The notes beneath the pieces were generated by a model. It was given only the letters and a program-made list of their open reading frames with translations. It was not told the DNA's origin and did not search any database. Below are positions 36,378 through 43,052 of a stretch of 46,068 bases of DNA, in pieces. Position 1 is the stretch's first letter, and each line of letters opens with the position of its first letter. This DNA is from Cryomorphaceae bacterium. GTDB taxonomy: Bacteria; Bacteroidota; Bacteroidia; Flavobacteriales; Crocinitomicaceae. Made by a program: the position numbers and the translations under genes. The stretch lies in the NCBI GenBank assembly GCA_021298235.1, contig JAJTDX010000013.1, forward strand, positions 1-46,068, written 5' to 3'.

Positions 36378-37661
36378 TTGACGTGGCGGAAGGTTTACCT
36401 ACTTTCCGCTACTTTTTTATTGGTCATACTTGCTACGTCCTGTAAGAAAAAAGAAAGTTCTGTTGGTTCAAATGTTCTTGATCCTAATGAGCTACTTGGT
36501 TCTAGTCAGATCGACACCTTTCAGTTGACAACTTTCACCTACGAGGAGGATTCCCTCATTTCCGATAATCCTGCATATTCTGTGCTCGGATCTTACAACG
36601 ATCCTAAGTTTGGGACGGTAAATGCCAATTTCTACACGCAAGTCAGACTTGCAGGACTCAATCCAAATTTTGGTGACCCACTGACGATAAGTGTTGACTC
36701 AGTTATGCTTGGTTTGGAATATGCCGGATATTACGGCGAATTTTCGCCTCAAACGGTCGAAGTGTATGAATTAAACGAGTCCCTGAACATAGACAGCACC
36801 TACTATTCATTTACGACGAAATCCGTAAAGTCAACCAACTTAGTCGAACCGGGTTACGGATCTTTTACCCCAAATCCTGATGCGATCACCGTTATTGGAA
36901 CAGACACTGTAGATACCCAATTACGTATTAAATTGCGAAAAACATTTGGAGAACAGATCATTAACGATGCAACAAACAATCCTTCCAATTTCAGCTCCGT
37001 TGAAAATTTTCTCGAATACTTCAAAGGAATACATGTCAAGGTGATCAATCCTCCACAATTTTCCGGTAAAGGAGGTGTATTTTATTTCAACATCAATGAT
37101 CCGCTGTCAAAAATAACCATCTATTACACGCAAGACGGTGAGCAGAAAAAATTTGATCTTCTTATTAATACTGAATGTGCTGACTTTAATCATGTGGATG
37201 TCAATAATTTTGGGAAACCGGTGCAACAAGTCATCAACGATACGGTTAGTGGACAGCAAGAATTCTATTCACAGGCATTCAAAAGTCGCGCAATAGTAAA
37301 GATTCCGGGAATGAAATCCATCCCTTCGAATGCCATAATACATAAAGCTGAACTTATTCTTCCGATTCAATATCAAACCGGAGCAAAATACCTTCCACCT
37401 GACGAGCTTTCTGTTGCGGTTAAAATTGATGGCATTCTTTCTGGAATTGGGGTTCTGGGCTTGTATGATTATGCCTACAAACACTACACAATTGACATTA
37501 GGAATTACCTACAAGCACTTGTTACTAATCAAGTTAGTACGGATGAGCTGATCCTCTCGCCAAGAATGTTCATTACTTCTGCTGACAGAGTGATCTTCAA
37601 TGGTCCGAACACCATTAATAAGAAAAAACCGAAATTGGTAGTCACCTATACAACCTACTAA
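36378..37661 (+). CDS. DUF4270-family lipoprotein
   Basis: 427 residues from a TTG at 36378, preferred because it directly precedes a lipoprotein signal (TWRKVYLLSATFLLVILATSC) with a lipobox LATSC; an upstream TTG at 36336 would overlap the previous gene and bury the signal. The mature part begins CKKKESSVGSNVLDPNELLGS, followed by a beta-rich domain (LTTFTYEEDSLISDNPAYSVLGSYNDPKFG) typical of DUF4270. The family is known only from Bacteroidota and has no established function. Located between the GT5-like gene (19 nt upstream) and glmS (2 nt downstream), so it is in one operon with them and is probably exposed at the outer membrane. Confidence 0.88.
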   Translation: MTWRKVYLLSATFLLVILATSCKKKESSVGSNVLDPNELLGSSQIDTFQLTTFTYEEDSLISDNPAYSVLGSYNDPKFGTVNANFYTQVRLAGLNPNFGDPLTISVDSVMLGLEYAGYYGEFSPQTVEVYELNESLNIDSTYYSFTTKSVKSTNLVEPGYGSFTPNPDAITVIGTDTVDTQLRIKLRKTFGEQIINDATNNPSNFSSVENFLEYFKGIHVKVINPPQFSGKGGVFYFNINDPLSKITIYYTQDGEQKKFDLLINTECADFNHVDVNNFGKPVQQVINDTVSGQQEFYSQAFKSRAIVKIPGMKSIPSNAIIHKAELILPIQYQTGAKYLPPDELSVAVKIDGILSGIGVLGLYDYAYKHYTIDIRNYLQALVTNQVSTDELILSPRMFITSADRVIFNGPNTINKKKPKLVVTYTTY

Positions 37662-37663
37662 TC

Positions 37664-39508
37664 ATGTGTGGAATCGTTGCATATATTGGAAAAAAAGAAG
37701 CCTATCCAATTATCCTTAAAGGATTGAAGAGACTGGAATATCGTGGATACGACAGTGCAGGAATCGCATTATTGAACGACGGGCAGATCAATCTTTTCAA
37801 AAAGCAAGGCAAAGTTTCCAATCTCGAAGATTTTGCTGCGACACTGAACGTCCAAGGGCATTCCGGGATTGGACATACACGTTGGGCTACACACGGTGCG
37901 CCCAATGATATCAATGCTCACCCGCATTTATCAATGGACGGAGAAATTGCCCTCATCCATAACGGAATTATTGAAAATTACGAGATCCTCAAGAAGGACC
38001 TGACGAACAAAGGGTATGTTTTTAAGAGCGAGACGGATACCGAAGTTTTAGTGCACCTTATTGACCATATCAGCAAACATGAACATGTCTGGTTTGGGGA
38101 AGCATTGCGTATCGCACTGTCGCACGTCGTAGGAGCCTATGCCATTGTAGCGATGTCAAATGCATTTCCGGATCGTTTGGTAGCAGCACGCAAAAGCAGT
38201 CCACTTGTTGTGGGCATTGGAGAAGAAGGAGATTTTTATCTGGCTTCCGACGCCACGCCTATTGTGGAATACACAAAAAAAGTAGTTTACCTCGATGATG
38301 AAGAAATCGCTATAATCGACTTGAATGACGGTTTAAAGCTTTATAATATCGCGGATCAGGAGAAAACACCATATTTTCAGCAGCTCGAGTTGGAGTTGGA
38401 AGCCCTCGAAAAAGGAGGCTATGAACATTTCATGTTGAAAGAGATCCATGAGCAACCTCGTTCGATACACGACTGTTTCAGAGGACGTTTAAATGCCGTT
38501 GAGGGATGGGTTTCGCTGGGTGGCATCCGCGACTATGAGCAAAAGATGATTCAGGCGAATCGTTTGATCGTTGTAGCATGTGGAACATCCTGGCATGCCG
38601 GATTAGTTGGTGAATACCTCATCGAAGATCTCGCCCGAATCAATGTGGAAGTAGAATATGCCAGCGAATTCAGGTACCGAAATCCGATCATTAATGAAAA
38701 TGATGTCGTCATCGCTATTTCGCAATCCGGTGAAACTGCCGATACGCTTGCAGCACTTGAGCTAGCTAAGTCGAAAGGGGCAACCATTCTTGGGATTTGT
38801 AATGTGGTTGGTTCTTCTATCTCTCGTATCACAGATGCCGGATCATATACGCATGCAGGACCAGAAATTGGGGTTGCTTCAACAAAAGCCTTTACCGCTC
38901 AAGTAACGGTACTCACACTTATGGCGCTTTCCCTGGCACACAAAAAGGGAACCCTTTCGGAACGTGATTTCAGAACATTGCTCACAGAGCTAGAAGCCAT
39001 CCCGGATAAAGTGAAACGTGTACTTGAGACAAATGACCACATCGTCAAGATCGCCTCGGAATACAAAGATTCCAAAAACGCATTATACCTCGGGCGTGGC
39101 AGCTCATTCCCGGTAGCGTTGGAAGGTGCATTGAAATTAAAAGAGATTTCATACATCCATGCTGAAGGGTATCCTGCAGCAGAGATGAAACACGGGCCAA
39201 TTGCGTTGATCGACGAAGAGATGCCTGTATTCGTGATTGCCACAAAAGGAACCTCTTACGAAAAAGTAGTTTCCAATATTCAGGAAGTAAAGGCGAGAAA
39301 AGGAAAGATCATAGCCATTGTAACTGAAGGTGACACATCAGTGAAAGCTATGGCAGACCATGTCATCGAAATTCCTGAAACAAATGAGCATCTTGTGCCT
39401 TTGCTGGCAACAGTTCCTTTGCAGCTCCTCTCCTACCATATCGCCGTCATGCGTGGTTGCAACGTGGATCAGCCAAGAAATTTGGCGAAGAGCGTTACGG
39501 TAGAGTAG
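37664..39508 (+). CDS. glmS: Glutamine-fructose-6-phosphate aminotransferase (isomerizing)
   Basis: Makes glucosamine 6-phosphate, the first step to UDP-GlcNAc for peptidoglycan and LPS. The 614 residues match GlmS. After Met removal Cys2 is the nucleophile (MCGIVAYIG). The glutaminase half has RLEYRGYDSAGIAL, HTRWATHGAPN and HNGIIENY; two SIS domains follow with VACGTSWHAG, AISQSGETADTLAAL, STKAFTAQ, LGRGSSFPVALEGALKLKEISY and HAEGYPAAEMKHGPIALID. It ends KSVTVE followed by TAG, the usual C-terminus, so TAG is a working stop here. Bacterial GlmS is often controlled by a ribozyme or sRNA; the 2-nt gap upstream leaves no room for one. Confidence 0.98.
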   Translation: MCGIVAYIGKKEAYPIILKGLKRLEYRGYDSAGIALLNDGQINLFKKQGKVSNLEDFAATLNVQGHSGIGHTRWATHGAPNDINAHPHLSMDGEIALIHNGIIENYEILKKDLTNKGYVFKSETDTEVLVHLIDHISKHEHVWFGEALRIALSHVVGAYAIVAMSNAFPDRLVAARKSSPLVVGIGEEGDFYLASDATPIVEYTKKVVYLDDEEIAIIDLNDGLKLYNIADQEKTPYFQQLELELEALEKGGYEHFMLKEIHEQPRSIHDCFRGRLNAVEGWVSLGGIRDYEQKMIQANRLIVVACGTSWHAGLVGEYLIEDLARINVEVEYASEFRYRNPIINENDVVIAISQSGETADTLAALELAKSKGATILGICNVVGSSISRITDAGSYTHAGPEIGVASTKAFTAQVTVLTLMALSLAHKKGTLSERDFRTLLTELEAIPDKVKRVLETNDHIVKIASEYKDSKNALYLGRGSSFPVALEGALKLKEISYIHAEGYPAAEMKHGPIALIDEEMPVFVIATKGTSYEKVVSNIQEVKARKGKIIAIVTEGDTSVKAMADHVIEIPETNEHLVPLLATVPLQLLSYHIAVMRGCNVDQPRNLAKSVTVE

Positions 39509-39580
39509 TGTGAAGGGTTTTTGGGTAAAGTATTATACTTATCTAATATACTCAACCTAGAACCACATCTCTTCTTGAGT

Positions 39581-40009
39581 TTAGTTAAACGATTGAATGT
39601 ATTCGAAATAAGATTCCGATTGAATTTCGGAAACGAACCATACTCGTCTTTCGTGATTATTTTGTCTGTTAAAATACTGAAAATCCGTAGGTTCGTTAGT
39701 TTGATGAAAATAGTAAATTGAAACACATAAAGCGTGAAATTTTAATGAATATGAATCATTGAACAATTTACTAGACGAAATTATACTAACAAATTGTTCA
39801 AATTCGACGGGGGTGTGAAAATTTCTATCCTCATAGTAATCATCTAACGTATATCCAATTATCTTAACAGCGGCCGAAATATCTGCAGACCTCAATTGAT
39901 GAAACCCTTCTATTAAATAAGATATCAGCCGAAAATTGTTGGATTCTCTCAGATACAATAGCCTTCTAATTAAATCTATTTCAGTCTTTGGATTCATTTT
40001 AGTTAACAT
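39581..40009 (-). CDS. AT-rich hypothetical protein
   Basis: Up to 142 residues; an ATG at 39997 (MNPKTEIDLIRRLLYLRES) is an equally good start. No known domain is recognised. The sequence looks like a soluble, mostly helical protein with aromatic-rich patches (FHALCVSIYYFHQ; VWFVSEIQSESYFEYIQ). The gene is clearly richer in A+T than its neighbours, including the spacer on both sides, which suggests recent acquisition. It lies 29 nt downstream of the ADP-ribosylglycohydrolase gene in the same direction. A short open frame overlaps on the other strand but lacks any family resemblance. Moderately sure it is a real gene. Confidence 0.6.
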   Translation of the reverse strand: MLTKMNPKTEIDLIRRLLYLRESNNFRLISYLIEGFHQLRSADISAAVKIIGYTLDDYYEDRNFHTPVEFEQFVSIISSSKLFNDSYSLKFHALCVSIYYFHQTNEPTDFQYFNRQNNHERRVWFVSEIQSESYFEYIQSFN

Positions 40010-40038
40010 TCTATATTAGCCAAATTATAAGAAATCTT

Positions 40039-40809
40039 TTATTTCGCAATTCTGAATCGGAAGTCCGAGATTCTAACTTGCATTTCTTCAGGAATAAGAT
40101 TATTTATTTTAAAAAGGTGACTTTCATCCACTCCCCCATAAAACGCCTCCGAAATTCCGCCTGCGATACATGCCTGAGTATCTGTATCTCCGTTTAGCAA
40201 AACAGCCTTGCGAATGGCATCTTCGACTGAATTGCTTTCCATAAAACAAACGATCGCTTGAGGAACAGATCCGCTACAAGTCATGTCGAAACGGTAGTTT
40301 TGTCTGATTACTTGCCATTTGGTACTTAAGTCATATTCAAATGAGCTTTCAATGTACAAACGAATTTCATCTTTAGATGCACCGGTGCGAGAAAGAAATA
40401 CTGCAGAAGCAACTGCCTGTGCTCCCTTGATACCCTCCGAATGATTATGTGACACTGAAGCACTGTCTATGGCTAGCCGGAGGCATTCCTCCATCGTTTG
40501 CGCATACCACCCTACAGGTACTACCCTCATCGCGCTTCCATTGCCCGCACTTGCATATGGCTCAGGATTTGAAGAAGTTAACCACTCCGTAAAGCGCTTA
40601 CTATATCCCGCACCAGGATACCTCCTGCCCCAGCTCAGGTAGGCTTGCCGAAAATCTTTTTCGTTCAACAAAGCATCCGCTGTGGCGATAGTAAGTACAG
40701 TATCATCTGTAAATTTAGAATCTCGATCAAATAATGGAAATCCTTCTTTTGCCTTGCGATTTCTCTCGTAAACAGAGCCAACAATATCTCCAAAAATTGC
40801 TCCAAGCAT
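40039..40809 (-). CDS. ADP-ribosylglycohydrolase-family protein
   Basis: 256 residues of the DraG/ARH fold, which removes ADP-ribose from proteins or small molecules using two Mg ions. The first metal motif is FTDDTVLT (Thr34, Asp35, Asp36) and the second NGDTDTQACIAGGISEA (Asp208, Asp210, Thr211). The N-terminus MLGAIFGDIVGSVYE and the GNGSAMRVVPVG loop (residues 89-100) are family hallmarks, and HNHSEGIKGA supplies another conserved block. All catalytic residues seem intact. The target cannot be told from sequence; relatives act on modified Arg, on Ser, or on nucleotide derivatives. It lies 4 nt downstream of a secreted hypothetical protein and in the same direction as a SLOG gene about 800 bp upstream. 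Confidence 0.93.
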   Translation of the reverse strand: MLGAIFGDIVGSVYERNRKAKEGFPLFDRDSKFTDDTVLTIATADALLNEKDFRQAYLSWGRRYPGAGYSKRFTEWLTSSNPEPYASAGNGSAMRVVPVGWYAQTMEECLRLAIDSASVSHNHSEGIKGAQAVASAVFLSRTGASKDEIRLYIESSFEYDLSTKWQVIRQNYRFDMTCSGSVPQAIVCFMESNSVEDAIRKAVLLNGDTDTQACIAGGISEAFYGGVDESHLFKINNLIPEEMQVRISDFRFRIAK

Positions 40810-40813
40810 CTTG

Positions 40814-41329
40814 TTAATCTTTTGGATACAAATACACGTACCCGTGCACGGTTAAAACGGAGAGGTTTAGCCCTTTATAATATCTCAATTGCTTAAACCT
40901 ATGTGTATCCAACTCCACGCATATCCACACCCTGTCCTTGCCATCCTTAATCTTGACCCAAAACTCGTTGCCATGGCTTTTTGTACGGGTGATGGAATAG
41001 CTGAAAAGTTTCTCGTTGTAGGTATAAACAGATACTTTTTTCTTTTTTAGATCCAGGTAGTAAAACAATTTTTCTTGCAAATCTCCTAGATCCTCATCGG
41101 CAATTAAATCAACCTTTTTGATATTTTTTCGACCCTTTAAATCGATAGAATTTGCTCCTCTGAAGGAAATCGCAAACCCCTCTTCTTTGGCCTGTTCGAT
41201 ATCAATGGCTTTGTCCCTGAGATTCCAGTCGGCATTCTTTTGAGCCATCAAAGTGCTTTGCGAAGCAAACAATAAAGTTAAAAAAATCAGACAACGGTAA
41301 CTGTGCATGGAGGAGGATAACACGATCAT
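40814..41329 (-). CDS. Secreted hypothetical protein
   Basis: 171 residues from the ATG at 41329, which overlaps the preceding stop (ATGA); an ATG at 41308 gives a tighter signal peptide (MHSYRCLIFLTLLFASQSTL) and 164 residues. After cleavage near LMAQ the mature part is charged and beta-rich (FYYLDLKKKKVSVYTYNEKLFSYSI; DRVWICVELDTHRFKQLRYY; VHGYVYLYPKD). No cysteine follows the signal in lipobox position, so it should be periplasmic or exported. No family recognised. Part of a same-strand run of small genes. Confidence 0.7.
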   Translation of the reverse strand: MIVLSSSMHSYRCLIFLTLLFASQSTLMAQKNADWNLRDKAIDIEQAKEEGFAISFRGANSIDLKGRKNIKKVDLIADEDLGDLQEKLFYYLDLKKKKVSVYTYNEKLFSYSITRTKSHGNEFWVKIKDGKDRVWICVELDTHRFKQLRYYKGLNLSVLTVHGYVYLYPKD

Positions 41330-41583
41330 TTTGGGTAAGCTATAGGTTCAGTAGGAACCGTAAATTGTCCTTTTTGATAGATAAATGTTTTTTTGAACCA
41401 CTTTTTCTCCTCAGTCTTCCAATTCTTTGCATTCTCTGCTGTTTCATCGCCTAACTGTTTTGGTGAGTAGCCAAGTAACTTGATAGAAACAGAGTCAGAA
41501 AGTTGCTCTTTTTCTGTGTCTTGTCCCAAACTCAGGAACGGTAAGAAAGACAATGTTATGAAGATTATTCCTTTATTCATCAT
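41326..41583 (-). CDS. Small secreted hypothetical protein
   Basis: About 85 residues from the double ATG at 41583/41580; the longer reading frame to 41634 would place the signal peptide internally. Signal MNKGIIFITLSFLPFLSLGQ, then a short acidic/basic mature chain (DTEKEQLSDSVSIKLLGYSP ... KKWFKKTFIYQKGQ). No family recognised. The stop overlaps the ATG of the next secreted protein by 4 nt, suggesting the two are made together. Confidence 0.6.
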   Translation of the reverse strand: MMNKGIIFITLSFLPFLSLGQDTEKEQLSDSVSIKLLGYSPKQLGDETAENAKNWKTEEKKWFKKTFIYQKGQFTVPTEPIAYPK

Positions 41584-41635
41584 GTTGATTTTATTTAGCG
41601 CATATAAAACTGAGAATAAGGTCATATATAACACT

Positions 41636-42052
41636 TCATAAGCTTTGAAGGTGTTCCTTATTTCTAATAAGTTCGATAGAGCCTGAGTTTATATTGTAGA
41701 TATAAACTGTTTTATTCAAATCTAATGCTTTAATCAAAGTGTCTTTAGTTCCGGTAGACCGCATATCCCAAAAAGCTAAAAGAACTTCACAGAACTCTGC
41801 AATTTCAGTATTTCGTTCTTTATTAGCACGCCATCTGCGCTCTCTTTTTGGGAATTTTTCGTATTTGGGCTCAAAGATACGTGTGGGAACACCTTTCCTT
41901 GAGGCCCATTTTTCAGCCAAGGTGTCTACCCCGGGTGCCTTGCCAGAAACAAGGATCGTTGGAATCGATTTATTCCTTAAAAAATCCTCAAGTATGGTAT
42001 CAAAAACAGTCTGCTCATTAAAACTTCGGGATCCAATAACAGCTAATTTCAT
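41636..42052 (-). CDS. YspA / cpYpsA-related SLOG-family protein (DUF2493-like)
   Basis: 138-residue single Rossmann-like domain. The N-terminal KLAVIGSRSFNE (residues 2-13) is the nucleotide-binding start, and LVSGKAPGVDTLAEKWA (34-50) is the SLOG signature with G-x-x-x-G-V-D-x-x-A. The basic KFPKRERRWRANKERN (66-81) and AFWDMRSTGTKDTLIKA complete the family pattern. SLOG proteins bind nucleotides or NAD-related ligands such as ADP-ribose derivatives, and YspA members are frequent in phage and mobile gene sets. The function in this cell is unknown. It lies 12 nt downstream of an unknown 220-residue gene and 52 nt upstream of the small secreted gene. Confidence 0.87.
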   Translation of the reverse strand: MKLAVIGSRSFNEQTVFDTILEDFLRNKSIPTILVSGKAPGVDTLAEKWASRKGVPTRIFEPKYEKFPKRERRWRANKERNTEIAEFCEVLLAFWDMRSTGTKDTLIKALDLNKTVYIYNINSGSIELIRNKEHLQSL

Positions 42053-42064
42053 TTGTCTCTAAAG

Positions 42065-42727
42065 TTAATTCTCATTCTTTACCCCAGTTATCAGTTCATC
42101 CAGATCACTTGCTGAAATAAGATACTCTTCTTCTTCCCGGTTTCTGATTTTCTTCATAGCTGTAAATGCTGCTATAAAACCGTCTCGCAAGCTTTGACTT
42201 GGGGTAAAACGCACAAACTCTTTCGTATGATCTGACCAAAATATTGAAGAATGTGATCCACTTAAAGGTGACCCTGAAACAGAGATCAGAAACAACGCTT
42301 TGTATCCGTGAAATTCATCGAGAAAATAATGTCCTCCATTTTCCATTGATTCAAAGAGTTCCCCCAGGCTATAACTAAAACCACCAATATATGCTCCGCC
42401 AGATTTTAATAATTTTGGTCGAATGCAATAAGTAAGTTCATTTCCAAGAAGTTCACGTCGTTTTGAGAACAATAGAGCCGCTTGACGATGAAACCATTGT
42501 TCCAACATGTCTTGAGCTGCAATGAAGGCAGGATTCAAAATCCAGCGATCAAAAAGGGCAGCCGGAAGTGTAAATGGTTTATCGGTCAATTCTATGTGGT
42601 TATCACGGATCAAGGAGAGTGGAATTTCGCCCTGAAGGTCATCCAAGCTTTTCAATAGTGCAGTTTCTTCACCCATGGAAATGACACGACATGATTTTTG
42701 GATATCTCGAATTTTTATAGCTCCCAT
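42065..42727 (-). CDS. Hypothetical protein, 220 residues
   Basis: No known family recognised. It has no signal peptide or TM segment and is probably a mixed alpha/beta cytoplasmic protein. Visible features: a possible beta-rich start (GAIKIRDIQKSCRVISMGEE), an aromatic middle (FDRWILNPAFIAAQDMLEQW), a glycine-rich stretch (SGGAYIGGFSYSLGELFESM) and an acidic tail. The ATG at 42727 lies 7 nt behind the small lipoprotein gene and the stop 12 nt before yspA-like, so it belongs to the same run. It could be a partner of the SLOG protein (inference from position only). Confidence 0.75.
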   Translation of the reverse strand: MGAIKIRDIQKSCRVISMGEETALLKSLDDLQGEIPLSLIRDNHIELTDKPFTLPAALFDRWILNPAFIAAQDMLEQWFHRQAALLFSKRRELLGNELTYCIRPKLLKSGGAYIGGFSYSLGELFESMENGGHYFLDEFHGYKALFLISVSGSPLSGSHSSIFWSDHTKEFVRFTPSQSLRDGFIAAFTAMKKIRNREEEEYLISASDLDELITGVKNEN

Positions 42728-42734
42728 GGCAATC

Positions 42735-42938
42735 TTATTCTGAAGTTTCTATGGTGATTGAACGAATAATATTTTTCTCTTCCTTCGACAATTCCCGCAT
42801 GGCTTCACGGTATGTCTGTTTAAGAATTCGCTGGTATTTTCTTTCCGTAATACAGGTCCCGTCTGTAAGTTCTACAGATTTCTCTGTGGCACATCCACAG
42901 AGAATAAAGAAAAACAAAATAAGCAGCCCCTGTTTCAT
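42735..42938 (-). CDS. Small lipoprotein
   Basis: 67 residues with a lipoprotein signal MKQGLLILFFFILCGC; the lipobox LCGC puts the lipidated Cys at residue 16. The mature part (ATEKSVELTDGTCITERKYQ ... EAMRELSKEEKNIIRSITIE) is short, charged and helical with one further Cys. No family recognised. First gene of the run down to the ADP-ribosylglycohydrolase. A weak promoter box (TAACTTTC on the minus strand, 42941-42948) lies immediately upstream. Confidence 0.7.
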   Translation of the reverse strand: MKQGLLILFFFILCGCATEKSVELTDGTCITERKYQRILKQTYREAMRELSKEEKNIIRSITIETSE

Positions 42939-42940
42939 AG

Positions 42941-42948
42941 GAAAGTTA
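42941..42948 (-). promoter_or_regulatory. Possible -7 box of the small-gene run
   Basis: The minus strand reads TAACTTTC, one base from TAnnTTTG, ending 2 nt before the lipoprotein ATG. Weak evidence. The rest of 42939-43052 holds only the terminator described separately. Confidence 0.3.
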
Positions 42949-43002
42949 AATCAACACTAAGCATAAACTCAGCTGATACTGAAAAATAACATGTATTCAA
43001 TA

Positions 43003-43029
43003 AAAAAGGACCCTAAAAAGGATCCTTTT
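43003..43029 (-). terminator. Terminator of the right-edge T9SS cargo gene
   Basis: Arms 43004-43010 and 43023-43029 pair over 7 bp, extended after a mismatch by CC/GG (43012-43013 with 43020-43021); the minus-strand transcript ends in a U-run. It lies 24 nt after the stop at 43053. Confidence 0.75.
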
Positions 43030-43052
43030 GTTTTCTAGCTGAATTTCAATGA

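Noticed and set aside
37662..37663. A glmS ribozyme upstream of glmS
   Set aside because: Only 2 nt separate DUF4270 and glmS, and such ribozymes are a feature of Gram-positive glmS leaders.
39469..39726. Two overlapping open frames around the glmS stop and the AT-rich gene
   Set aside because: One overlaps the conserved glmS end in antisense, the other lies antisense to the 142-residue gene; neither has a plausible start or a family match.
41739..42062. A 107-residue open frame opposite the SLOG gene
   Set aside because: It lies wholly antisense to a gene with clear SLOG motifs and shows no domain.
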